DNA of 64,000 nucleotides. It comes from Phycisphaerae bacterium. GTDB lineage: Bacteria; Planctomycetota; Phycisphaerae; Sedimentisphaerales; Anaerobacaceae. Each line of letters opens with the position of its first letter. The first letter of the stretch is position 1. The notes under the pieces were generated by a model. That model made no database searches. It was not told the DNA's origin and saw only the letters and a list, made by a program, of their open reading frames with translations. The DNA lies in assembly GCA_016782865.1 (NCBI GenBank), contig JADHXR010000003.1, forward strand, positions 1 through 64,000, read 5' to 3'. Below are positions 1-8,461 of the stretch, piece by piece. A program made the position numbers and the translations under genes.

Positions 1-1897
1 TGAGGTTTGGATTAAGGTCGATGGCTCGTTCCAGACTCAGTTTGGCTTTTTGCCAGTCCCAGTCATACATCAGAGCGATCCAGCCTAAAGCAGAATGGGC
101 TTCCCCGCATGTCTCATCTAACTTAATCGCCGTATTCGCAGCTATCTTGGCTCTGGAGAAGCTCTTATGCCCTGCGCCGTATCCGTAAATCGAAGGAACC
201 CAATAAGCGGCCGAAAGCCATGCATGGGCTTGCACGTAATTTGGCTCTATCTCGATAGCCTGGTTAAAGTAGTCAGCGGCTGTTCTATAACTTCCTTCAG
301 TTTTCTTCTCGAAGAAGAAGATACCCTTGAGATATGCCTCGTGTGCCTCTGGGTCTATCGGTTGCGTCTGCTTGATTCGCCTCTCTTCTTCAGGGGTGAC
401 GGCAACCTCGATCTCCCGCGTGATGGCCAGTGTCACCTCGCTTTGTAGCGCAAGGATGTTGGTCAGAGTTCCCGTGTAGTTCTCCGACCAGAGATGTGTG
501 TCGATCCTTCCATCGATGAGCTGAACTGTGATGCGAACGTCATTTCCCACCTTCAGGACCGAACCTTCAACGACGGCATCGACACCGAGTTCCTTTGCGA
601 TCTCCGGCACCTTCTTGTCCGTGCCCTTGAAATGCATGGATGAAGTACGAGAAATGACTCTGAGGGCCTCGATCTTGCCTAATTCGGCGATCAAGGCATC
701 TGTCATGCCATCCACGAAGTATTCCTGCTCCTGGTTGCTGGAAAGATTCTCGAATGGCAGTACGACAATTGCCTTCGTCGGTTGAGTGCGGTCTGCTTCT
801 ACGGTTTCCGTTCGCGGCGCCATGTGCTGCAATTCGGTCACTGTGTCTTCGAGCGTGATGGCAATATCACCCATATCGCGCAGACGGCGATGTGGCTCTT
901 TCTCCAAACAGCGACGCAGCAGAATCCGGATGTTCGCCGGTGTAGCCTGGGGCAGCGCGTGCCAGTCAGGCTCGTGCTCGAGAAGCCTAACCAGCGTGTC
1001 CGAAACTGTCTCGCCTTCGAAGGGCATCTTGCCAGTCAGCATCTGGTACAGCACACAGCCGAATGACCAGATGTCGCTACGCACATCAGCCGGCTTACCG
1101 CGCGCTTGCTCCGGGCTCATGTAGGCTGGCGTGCCTATTATGCGGCCGGGCTGAGTGACAGTGGTTTCCTCGGTTATGGCCTCGCTTGCAGAGGCCTTGG
1201 CCAGGCCGAAGTCCAGCACCTTGACTCTGCTATCAGGTGTTATCTTGATATTGCCTGGCTTGAGGTCCCGATGGACAACACCCTTTTCGTGTGCTGCTGA
1301 GATAGCCTCGGCGATCTGCCGGCCAATCGAAAGGGCCTCTTCCAATTTGACGGGCTTACGTGCAATCCGCTCTGTCAGCGTCTGGCCCGGGACATATTCG
1401 AGAACCAGGTAACCAGAATCATCATCTTGCTCAATGATTTCGTGTATCACGGCGATATTTGGGTGATTCAATGAGGCCAAGAGTCTGGCCTCACGCTTGA
1501 AACGCACCTTGGTAGTCGAGTCGCCTGCCAGTTTAAGGGGGATGCTCTTGATGGCCACAGAGCGGTCGAGTTTTGTGTCATGGGCGAGATAGACCGCACC
1601 CATTCCACCTCGGCCAATTATCTCTACAATTTCAAAGCTCCCTATTTTTTGGCCAACAAGAGAATGTACAGTCGCTGCATCTTCGAAGTCGCTCTCGTCT
1701 GCATGGACAAGAGAGTCGAATAATGAGTCAACTTTATGGAACTCTTTTACCTTCTGTCTAATTTGATGCTCAAGCTCCGGGTATTTGCCAACGAGTTCTT
1801 CTATATTGGGTGCCGTACCCTGCAAATGCATCTCGACGAACTGCCGAACAGCCTCTTTGAAACTATGCTCCTGGTTATTGTCGTCCATAGTCGCCAT
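1..1897 (-). CDS. Ser/Thr protein kinase with C-terminal TPRs (partial, runs off window start)
   Basis: Translated from the minus strand; the reading frame is open to base 1, so 632 residues are visible and the C-terminus is missing. A short N-terminal segment (about 1-80) precedes a Hanks-type kinase domain: glycine loop GRGGMG at about 95-100, ATP-binding K117, helix-C E136, catalytic HRDLKPGN from 209, DFG at 229-231 and a SPEQ substrate-recognition motif. After the kinase comes a region of the TolB/adenylate-cyclase-associated type (motif VVLPFENLS), then TPR units near the window edge. The ATG shares one base with the TGA stop of the upstream sigma factor gene, so the two are translationally coupled. 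It probably regulates that sigma factor or shares its signal (inference). No membrane segment is visible in the part present. Confidence 0.9.
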   Translation of the reverse strand, partial: MATMDDNNQEHSFKEAVRQFVEMHLQGTAPNIEELVGKYPELEHQIRQKVKEFHKVDSLFDSLVHADESDFEDAATVHSLVGQKIGSFEIVEIIGRGGMGAVYLAHDTKLDRSVAIKSIPLKLAGDSTTKVRFKREARLLASLNHPNIAVIHEIIEQDDDSGYLVLEYVPGQTLTERIARKPVKLEEALSIGRQIAEAISAAHEKGVVHRDLKPGNIKITPDSRVKVLDFGLAKASASEAITEETTVTQPGRIIGTPAYMSPEQARGKPADVRSDIWSFGCVLYQMLTGKMPFEGETVSDTLVRLLEHEPDWHALPQATPANIRILLRRCLEKEPHRRLRDMGDIAITLEDTVTELQHMAPRTETVEADRTQPTKAIVVLPFENLSSNQEQEYFVDGMTDALIAELGKIEALRVISRTSSMHFKGTDKKVPEIAKELGVDAVVEGSVLKVGNDVRITVQLIDGRIDTHLWSENYTGTLTNILALQSEVTLAITREIEVAVTPEEERRIKQTQPIDPEAHEAYLKGIFFFEKKTEGSYRTAADYFNQAIEIEPNYVQAHAWLSAAYWVPSIYGYGAGHKSFSRAKIAANTAIKLDETCGEAHSALGWIALMYDWDWQKAKLSLERAIDLNPNL

Positions 1898-2508
1898 CAA
1901 ATCGTCCAGAAGGCCTCGGTGAGCGCCACCATCGCTCGCGAGAGTAGGTGTCCCACCGAATCTATACTTTTGCCAAGTCTATCTCCTATCTCTTTATAGG
2001 ATAGTCCATCAATCTTCGATAAGACTATCACTTTTCTATAGTCGGGTTTCAGTTCATCTATTGCTTTCTCGAGCTTATCCAAATCTTCCTTTTTGGACAT
2101 AATTACACTCGGCGTGGTAGCCTCGATGGCTCCGGGAGTTCCGACAAACCCACTACCGGTAGTTGGCTCGTAGTTTTCAAGTCGAACCTCTTTACGAATA
2201 TCACGCTTAGCAGTGTATAGTTTGTCTATGTTGTCTCTAAGCCTGTTCTCAGCTATTTTCGTCAGCCAGCGCAGAAAATCACCCTCGTTCTTATACGTGA
2301 AGTCTCCTAAGCCCCCCAAAGCAGAAAGAAGGGCATCCTGGACTAAATCCATTGAGTCCAGCCTGGGGCGAATCTCCTTGCCCATGCGAAGCCGAATCAC
2401 TCGCCGTACTCGCTCGCTGTAAACCCTACACAACTGCTCTAAAGCAGAGTCATCCCCTTCCTTGGCCAGAATAACCAATTCCTGCGTCTTTTGGTCGAAA
2501 TTGCACAT
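1897..2508 (-). CDS. ECF-type RNA polymerase sigma factor
   Basis: A 203-residue sigma-70 family protein of the ECF class. Region 2 is seen in the stretch with motif DLVQDALLSAL, and region 4 with the helix-turn-helix motif DGLSYKEIGDRLGKS followed by VGHLLSRA. The ATG at 2508 is preferred to a TTG one codon upstream; AAAGG lies just before it and a stronger GGAGG lies 13 bases upstream, so the start is slightly uncertain. It is the first gene of a two-gene unit, with its stop codon overlapping the start of the Ser/Thr kinase gene. Sigma factors of this kind paired with TPR kinases are common in Planctomycetota. No anti-sigma factor is adjacent, so kinase-dependent control is a reasonable inference. 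Confidence 0.9.
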   Translation of the reverse strand: MCNFDQKTQELVILAKEGDDSALEQLCRVYSERVRRVIRLRMGKEIRPRLDSMDLVQDALLSALGGLGDFTYKNEGDFLRWLTKIAENRLRDNIDKLYTAKRDIRKEVRLENYEPTTGSGFVGTPGAIEATTPSVIMSKKEDLDKLEKAIDELKPDYRKVIVLSKIDGLSYKEIGDRLGKSIDSVGHLLSRAMVALTEAFWTI

Positions 2509-2864
2509 CAACCTTTACGAACCTCCACAGTTGAGAGATTTTATATGGATTTTACCTATTCCTGAAAAAAATTTCAAGCAAATCGGCAGGCTCTCGTCCT
2601 CTTCCCGTTTTTAATAGTAGAACCAGCGAGTTCAAAGAGTCGGTTTTTCAGCAAAAGAATCGCCCTGAACAAAGCTGCACACAGTGTGCGGCTAGCGTAT
2701 GAAGTTAGGAAGCGAAGAAATGAAGAAGATAAGAAACCTTGATACTCCGCCATGCTTATCTTCTTACCTTCCTACCTTCTTGGGCTCAAACCGACAACTG
2801 AAAACTGATCTATGTGTTTGCTAGTTACTAGCCACCAGCCACTATATAATGAAAGGGCAGTAAG
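2509..2864. other. Intergenic region with inverted repeat
   Basis: No gene is seen between the divergent sigma factor gene and the PD40/LamG gene. The stretch holds an inverted repeat, AAGAAGATAAG at 2723-2733 against CTTATCTTCTT at 2755-2765, embedded in purine-rich then pyrimidine-rich DNA, and a low-complexity patch near 2820-2845 in which TAGCCAC/CAGCCAC-like words recur. This resembles degenerate intergenic repeat DNA rather than a gene. Confidence 0.5.
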
Positions 2865-4586
2865 ATGAAAAAGACAATTCCACTGGATTCCCGCAAAGCG
2901 GGGGCCCTCGTATTGGTTTTGACATTGGGCCTGGCTGCGGAGGTTGCCAACGCGGATTTCACTTTCGGAGATGTGGAGTCACTTCCTGAGCTGATAAATA
3001 CGCCCGGGATAAGTCCGGGAGATTTCACAATGACCGCCGATGGATTGGAGGCATACTTCGTTTACATAAGCCGGCCCGGGGGCTATGGCGGAGAGGACAT
3101 ATACGTGTCAAGCCGAGAAATGAAAGGCGACCCTTGGGGAGAACCGGTGAATCTTGGGCCACCGGTCAATACCTCGGCTTGCGATGGCACACCAAGCATC
3201 TCGGCCGACGAATTAGAGCTTTACTTTGCCGACGTCGGTCCGAGCGGTTCCCCGTACCGGCCCGGCGGACACGGCGGTGGCGACATATGGGTCGCCAAGA
3301 GAAGAAGCAAAGATGAGAACTGGGGTAATCCAGTCAATCTTGGACCGACGATCAACAGTTCGTCTATGGAGACCTATCCAAGCATATCAACTGACGGCCT
3401 ATCGCTTTACTTCAGTAGTAGTGGCGACATATTCGTGACGACACGAGCAAGGAAAGATGATGACTGGGGCACTCCTGTGAATGTTGGGGTACCTCCCAAC
3501 ACTTCGTCTTGGGAAGGTTTCCCGAACATCTCAGCCGACGGGCGGGTGCTTTTCTTTTACTCAGACCGGCCGGGTGGATATGGTGGTATGGATATATACA
3601 TGGCAATGCGTCCGACTGTGTCCAATGCTTGGGGGCCAGCGGTCAATCTTGGGCCGATGATCAACACTCCATATTACGATATTTCCCCGAGCCTCTCAGT
3701 TGACGGTTGCACTCTCCACTTCGCCCACAACGATACGACTGGATGGGGTGGTACTTTTAAGATCTACCGGATGACGATCAGCCCGGTCGTTGACTTTAAC
3801 GGTGACGGAATTGTCGACTCTACCGACATGTGCATCATCGTTGACCACTGGGGAGAAGACTACTCTTCGTGTGACATTGGGCCGACACCCTTTGGTGACG
3901 GCATCGTCGATGTGCAGGACCTCATCGTCCTTTCTGAGCACTTGTTTGAGAACGTCGATGACCCCACGCTCGTCGCGCACTGGGCATTGGACGAAACAGA
4001 AGGCAACACCGCCCAGGACAGTGCAAATGCCAATGACGGTTTCGTACACGGCGAGCCAACTTGGCACGCTGATGGCGGTCAAGTGGCCGGCGCGCTGGAA
4101 CTCGATGGGATTGATGACTACATTAGCTCCAATTCTATCTTAAATCCTGCGGATGGCGCATTCAGTGTCTTCGCGTGGATTAGGGGTGGCGCTCCTGGAC
4201 AGGTTATTCTCTCTCAAGAAAGCGGTACAAACTGGTTGATGGCCGACCTTCTTGATGGAACACTCAGAACAGACCTAAAGAATCCAGCGACTACTGGCCG
4301 TGGGACCACTCCACCGGGACCTCCGCTCATTTCCCCAACCGTCATTACCAATGGCAATTGGCACCGTGTAGGATTCACCTGGGACGGTGCGAACAAAATT
4401 CTCTACGTGGATGATGTCGAAGTGGCCCACGACACACAAACCGGACTCAAAGGCTGGGATGGTGGTTTGTACATCGGCGCAGGCAAGAACCTGGAACCAG
4501 ATACCTTCTGGTTTGGAATGATCGACGACATCCGCATCTACAGCAGGGCCGTGAGCCCATACCAAATCGCAGTGCTTACTCAATAA
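2865..4586 (+). CDS. Secreted PD40 beta-propeller protein with dockerin-like and LamG domains
   Basis: A 573-residue exported protein. Residues 1-30 form a Sec signal peptide ending in VANA. Residues 40-300 hold repeated PD40/TolB-like propeller blades, recognisable by recurring phrases such as SADGRVLFF and LGPMINTP and by RPGGYGG loops. Residues about 305-360 carry paired calcium-loop segments DFNGDGIVDSTD and FGDGIVDVQD, typical of a type I dockerin-like module. Residues 365-573 form a LamG/concanavalin-like domain (HWALDETEG near its start, then DGIDDYI, ending with DDIRIYSRAV). Likely a cell-surface or extracellular carbohydrate-associated protein; no catalytic motif is seen. It stands alone, preceded by GAAAGGGCAG as a weak ribosome site. 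Confidence 0.85.
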   Translation: MKKTIPLDSRKAGALVLVLTLGLAAEVANADFTFGDVESLPELINTPGISPGDFTMTADGLEAYFVYISRPGGYGGEDIYVSSREMKGDPWGEPVNLGPPVNTSACDGTPSISADELELYFADVGPSGSPYRPGGHGGGDIWVAKRRSKDENWGNPVNLGPTINSSSMETYPSISTDGLSLYFSSSGDIFVTTRARKDDDWGTPVNVGVPPNTSSWEGFPNISADGRVLFFYSDRPGGYGGMDIYMAMRPTVSNAWGPAVNLGPMINTPYYDISPSLSVDGCTLHFAHNDTTGWGGTFKIYRMTISPVVDFNGDGIVDSTDMCIIVDHWGEDYSSCDIGPTPFGDGIVDVQDLIVLSEHLFENVDDPTLVAHWALDETEGNTAQDSANANDGFVHGEPTWHADGGQVAGALELDGIDDYISSNSILNPADGAFSVFAWIRGGAPGQVILSQESGTNWLMADLLDGTLRTDLKNPATTGRGTTPPGPPLISPTVITNGNWHRVGFTWDGANKILYVDDVEVAHDTQTGLKGWDGGLYIGAGKNLEPDTFWFGMIDDIRIYSRAVSPYQIAVLTQ

Positions 4587-4701
4587 GCCCCGAGCGGGTA
4601 GAAAGGAAGGTACGAAATGAGATAACTTGCGACGTCCTGGATTCGTTCATAAGTACAATTGGAAGTAGAGAGTCCGTTACACAGTTTTAAGGAGATTAAC
4701 A

Positions 4702-6135
4702 ATGTATTCACGAATCAAGAACATTTCGATAGCTTGTATTGTTTCGATTGCTTTAGGCGGTTCTTTTCAAACAGTCAGCGCCGACATAGAGGCCAACGAG
4801 GCCATTATGCTCCGTGCTGAGGAGTTCTGGAACACGGGGAACATGGCCATTGCGGACGAGGTTTACAGTGCCGAGTTTGTCAACCATGATCCGACCGCTC
4901 CTGATATTGGCGATCTCGAGAGCTACAAAGGATTTGTCGCAACAGTGCGCGCCGGTATGCCGGACTTCCATGTTACAGCAGAGGCCATAGTCGCCGAAGC
5001 AGACAAGGTGGCAAGCCGCTGGACAGTCACCGGGACGCAGACAGGTGAGCTTCTCGGCATACCACCTACGGGTATACAGGCCAGGTGGACGGGAATCACC
5101 ATTTATCGCTACGCCGATGGCAAGGTAGTGGAAGCCTGGTGGAGCAAGGACTTACAGGGGGCTCTGGAACAGCTTGGTGCGATGGCTCCGACCCGCCAAA
5201 CCTACACATGGGGTGAGCCGTCGGGAGTAACCGGTGACATCGGCGATCCGGAGACGAACAAGGTCCTTGTCCAGCGTATGATAGATGAAGTCATGAACCA
5301 GCAAAACCTGGCCGTCGTCGACGAGCTTTTCGCTGCTGATTACCTTATGCACGACCCGGCCTGGCCCGGGGAAGTGACCGGCCCGGAAGGTTTCAAACAG
5401 TGGGCTGGTGCGATGCTCGATCCGTACTTTTCCGACAGCCACGTCACTGCCGATATGATCGCGGAAGCCGATAGCGTGGCGGTCCGCTGGACCTGGAGTG
5501 CCACACATACAGGTGAGTTTATGGGTATCGGCCCAACAGGAAGACAAATAACTGTTGCTGGGATCAGCATCCATCGTTTCGCCGACGGCAAGTTCGTAGA
5601 AAGCTGGGCCAATTACGACTCTCTGGGAATGATGCAACAGCTCACCGCGGAGGAATGGCCGCTGGCCGGCACCTGGTTCGGGACCAACAGCCATGGACAC
5701 GCCATTGTCCTCACCATCACGCCGTTAAGCCCGGACAACGACCGGTTCGTCTGCGCCCTGGATATTGCACACGACCCCAGCTTCGGGGGCATGTTCCCGG
5801 GAACCATCGCCGCAACGAACATGCGCGGGATGTACGTCAAAACGCGATTGAACACGTATGACTTTACCATCATGTCGTACGGACTAGCGGAACCGGCGGA
5901 GGGCGAGGCAGCCCGTCAGGTGGTCTACATCCAAGTCGTCAGCGGCCAGTTCATTCTGACCGACGAGAATACATTCGCATCGGACCTTTACACCGCGGCC
6001 CTGTACGCCCCCGACCAGGACCCGTTTGGCGACGAGCCGCCGGCGTACGGGTGCTATCCCGTCTCGGGAACCTACAAACGGATGCCGGTGGTTCCTGTCT
6101 GTGAGCTGCCACCACCTGAGCCAGTGGAGGAATAG
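4702..6135 (+). CDS. Secreted protein with two SnoaL-like (polyketide cyclase fold) domains
   Basis: A 477-residue protein with a signal peptide ending near TVSA (residue 28). Two homologous SnoaL-like alpha+beta barrel domains follow, at about 32-160 and 185-315. Each has the family pattern: an N-terminal helix, FVNHDPT or LMHDPAW, a VTAEAIVAEAD-type strand, RWTVTGTQTGE or RWTWSATHTGE, then IYRYADGKVVE or IHRFADGKFVE. The C-terminal 150 residues are a separate beta-rich segment that I do not recognise. SnoaL-like proteins of this kind are often annotated as ester cyclases, but the actual substrate is unknown. AAGGAG stands 8 bases before the ATG. A strong hairpin follows the stop codon. Confidence 0.85.
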   Translation: MYSRIKNISIACIVSIALGGSFQTVSADIEANEAIMLRAEEFWNTGNMAIADEVYSAEFVNHDPTAPDIGDLESYKGFVATVRAGMPDFHVTAEAIVAEADKVASRWTVTGTQTGELLGIPPTGIQARWTGITIYRYADGKVVEAWWSKDLQGALEQLGAMAPTRQTYTWGEPSGVTGDIGDPETNKVLVQRMIDEVMNQQNLAVVDELFAADYLMHDPAWPGEVTGPEGFKQWAGAMLDPYFSDSHVTADMIAEADSVAVRWTWSATHTGEFMGIGPTGRQITVAGISIHRFADGKFVESWANYDSLGMMQQLTAEEWPLAGTWFGTNSHGHAIVLTITPLSPDNDRFVCALDIAHDPSFGGMFPGTIAATNMRGMYVKTRLNTYDFTIMSYGLAEPAEGEAARQVVYIQVVSGQFILTDENTFASDLYTAALYAPDQDPFGDEPPAYGCYPVSGTYKRMPVVPVCELPPPEPVEE

Positions 6136-6172
6136 ACGTTGAGTCACGTAGAGCATTGCATTGCGAATCGGT

Positions 6173-6201
6173 CGGGGCTGCGGACGTCGTTCGCAGCCCC
6201 G
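6173..6201 (+). terminator. Probable terminator hairpin after SnoaL-like gene
   Basis: Perfect inverted repeat CGGGGCTGCG / CGCAGCCCCG with a short loop, 37 bases after the SnoaL-like stop codon. The downstream T-run is weak (TTGTG), so it may end transcription by hairpin strength alone. Confidence 0.55.
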
Positions 6202-6848
6202 TTGTGCCTGGCACATCACGGTGCTTCCAGGGCCCGCATAGCGATGAGCATAGAACCTGATTCATAAGGCGTCGGTACTCGGATTTAAGTATATGACTAA
6301 GTGACAAAACATGAATACTGATATCCGAGGACCGACCCATCGCGTCCCGGATTTGGCAAAGCTCTGTGTAGAGCTTTTCCAAACCTTCTGGCTTTGACAG
6401 ACATTTACTCACGTGCTCAAGTCGCTCTGGAAACGGTTGGTAAATCCGGGGACGCCTTACTTATTTATCCCTTTCATATCTCGCATAGGGATATCCACAA
6501 ATCCGCGTACAGCATTCCTATATCTCTCTTTCCCTGCCACTCTTTCGCATCTCTTGTCTCGCACGGCTTATCCAGACAGATACCTCAAAATCGCCTCGCT
6601 TGGCATCTCCATCCGATAGACTCTCAAATGTGAGGCCATTTGTCACAAAGCCTTTTGCCACAGAGAGAGGTATAGAATAACGGTGGCGCGAGCCCCACCC
6701 TACCTTTTTCTTCTTGCTGAACTCTGTGTGCTCGGTGGCTGGAATTATTAGGGGGATTACATGGAACCAAGGCCCGGAATTCCTGTCACGTCGTGAGTGC
6801 GCAGACAAGCTACCAGGCTGGTGCGCTGAGACAATCGTAACAGAGGTT
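6202..6848. other. Gene-free intergenic stretch
   Basis: About 650 bases with only short, unconvincing open frames. Phrases such as CACAGAGAG near 6660 and CTCTGTGTGCTC near 6722 are arranged as a loose inverted pair of the kind seen in interspersed intergenic repeats of environmental planctomycete genomes. I see no RNA gene or decayed protein that I can name. Confidence 0.35.
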
Positions 6849-7151
6849 CTAATCCTTGTCGGCTGTTTTCTCAAGAGACCCGGTTAATTCCGCGATGCGG
6901 AGTTCCAGTCTCTTTATTTCTCTTTTGATGCCGTTCCTGTGGATCATCTGCCACGCGAATATCTTGATAAGAGCCACAAACTGACAGCCGACAATGAAGA
7001 TCGCAGCATACATGATCTGAGATTTTGTCTGGTCGACCCTGAAGAACATGACGCCGCCATAAACGGCCACCGCCACATAGATGAGGGACCATACCAAGAT
7101 GAAAATCGCGTTTGAGAGCATTCTTCTGTTGAAAAAATCGTTCATCATCAT
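6849..7151 (-). CDS. DUF6768-like small membrane protein (5' end interrupted by amber codon)
   Basis: The intact frame gives 100 residues with two membrane helices (about 12-34 and 44-66) and a charged C-terminal helix containing REIKRLELRIAEL, the pattern of the DUF6768 family found beside ECF sigma factors in Planctomycetota (family recalled, not searched). The natural start is probably an ATG at 7220: it has a good AAAGGAG 9 bases upstream, and the extra codons read MNDE, then TAG, then IKKIIDGTYDEPRED, in frame with the rest. The TAG is one substitution from CAG (Gln). The gene is therefore either a fresh nonsense mutant, a sequencing error, or translated from the internal ATG cluster at 7143-7151. 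The sigma factor gene ends 21 bases upstream of the 7220 start. Confidence 0.75.
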   Translation of the reverse strand: MMMNDFFNRRMLSNAIFILVWSLIYVAVAVYGGVMFFRVDQTKSQIMYAAIFIVGCQFVALIKIFAWQMIHRNGIKREIKRLELRIAELTGSLEKTADKD

Positions 7152-7241
7152 CCAGACGCTGTCTTCTCGTGGCTCGTCGTATGTCCCGTCGATTATTTTC
7201 TTGATCTACTCGTCGTTCATTTTGTTTCTCCTTTATCTGGT

Positions 7242-7808
7242 TTATTCGCAATGTTTTTGCCAAAGTTCTTTGAGTTCTTTTCTCGCGTTGTGGAGTCGCG
7301 ATTTCACGGTTCCAGTCGGAATCTTGAGCGCTGCGCTTATCTCAGGGAGGCTGAGCTGCTCAAAATAACAAAAGGTCAGCACCACTCTTTTTCTCATGTC
7401 CAGTTTCTCAAGCAACTCTCTGACGCCGGTGTCTTTGTTCTCCGTCTGTCGATCGTCCTGCACCTCTCCAGCCCTGAACCTGTCGGACGGGTCGGCGTCT
7501 GCTTGTTTCATGGTTCTGCTCTTTCTGATGCAATCGTGTGTTTTGTTCGTGACAATTTTGTACGCCCATGGCCTGAACCTCGCCGGATCGTTCAGCCGGG
7601 ATATCACACGTATAATGCCCAGCCAGCTCTCCTGCTTTATGTCCCATGCCGCCTCGGAATCGCCGATCAGACGAAAGGCATAGCGCCAGAGTCGCTTCTG
7701 CCACCGCGAGACCAGCATCTCCAGCGCCTTGACGCTGCCGCTCTGGCAGTCCATAAGAAGTATCTCATCAACAATTTGTTCTACGGACCTATCCATTCTG
7801 TTTATCAT
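7242..7808 (-). CDS. ECF-type RNA polymerase sigma factor
   Basis: A 188-residue sigma-70 family protein. Region 2 includes AWDIKQESWLGIIRVI and FRPWAYKIVTNKTHD; region 4 includes LSLPEISAALKIPTGTVKSRL, a typical ECF helix-turn-helix. The ATG at 7808 follows a purine-rich GAGAGA. It heads a probable operon with the DUF6768-like membrane protein, which may act as a membrane partner or anti-sigma-like regulator (inference from repeated neighbourhood, not shown here). It is more distant in sequence from the first sigma factor of this window and is not paired with a kinase. Confidence 0.9.
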   Translation of the reverse strand: MINRMDRSVEQIVDEILLMDCQSGSVKALEMLVSRWQKRLWRYAFRLIGDSEAAWDIKQESWLGIIRVISRLNDPARFRPWAYKIVTNKTHDCIRKSRTMKQADADPSDRFRAGEVQDDRQTENKDTGVRELLEKLDMRKRVVLTFCYFEQLSLPEISAALKIPTGTVKSRLHNARKELKELWQKHCE

Positions 7809-7875
7809 AGTCTCTCTTCGCAGCCCCGCGGTTCATTTTTTTCGACGATTCAAAACAACTGGAGATATAGTCCAA

Positions 7876-8139
7876 ATGAATCTGACCGACCGGCTGCGCT
7901 CAGAGCCTGTCTTGAACAGAGTTGAAAGGACAAGCTTTCCAGGCTGGGATGATGAAACGATGAAAACAGTCCGCGAAGCGGTTCCTAAGTTGCGTCCAAA
8001 GGAATTCTACCCACAACATTTGACAATATCTCTGGACAATGTACCGTACCCCGTTAAGTCCCTCCGAGAAGAAATAGGTAACAGGTGGCCTATGGTCTGT
8101 AGCGAAGCTCCGGACATTCAGCCATATCAGTCATCGTGA
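7876..8139 (+). CDS. Possible small hypothetical protein
   Basis: An 87-residue open frame starting with ATG at 7876, with GGAG 11 bases upstream. The composition is protein-like (charged and mixed, ending PDIQPYQSS) and it lies outside the sigma factor gene. I recognise no family. It could be the tail of a decayed gene, because the same frame continues upstream into the opposite-strand sigma gene without a stop. Low confidence. Confidence 0.3.
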   Translation: MNLTDRLRSEPVLNRVERTSFPGWDDETMKTVREAVPKLRPKEFYPQHLTISLDNVPYPVKSLREEIGNRWPMVCSEAPDIQPYQSS

Positions 8140-8461
8140 TCCACGACGACCATATTAGAATGATGATTTCGCCAACTGTGATAAAATACAGCACAAGCGG
8201 CCGACTTGGCCTGAAAAAGTGAGTTTTTCCTTCACTGGGACTGCTTTCCTGCCGATTTACTTGTGGGTAAACGGTAGGTCTAAACTATAGGCGGAGGGCA
8301 GAAGATTCTGTTGCCTGCGAAGTGGGCATTCATATCTCATGGAGGAGTCTGGGGGGGAACTGTACGGATACGACCCGATCGTGCTGTCCGGATGCGCCAC
8401 TGTTTGCTTTTGGCGTCGTCCCACGTAGAACTATTGCGAGACTCGAAGGTAAGAAATCGAG
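8140..8461. other. Intergenic region, no gene seen
   Basis: About 320 bases between the small open frame and the coiled-coil gene. A hairpin-like AAAAAGTGAGTTTTTCCTTCACT stretch is present near 8215-8237. No convincing promoter or RNA gene was recognised. Confidence 0.3.

Noticed and set aside
6394-6633. Two overlapping plus-strand frames of 68-79 residues
   Set aside because: No ribosome site, no family and Ser/Leu-rich composition typical of random frames in this gap.
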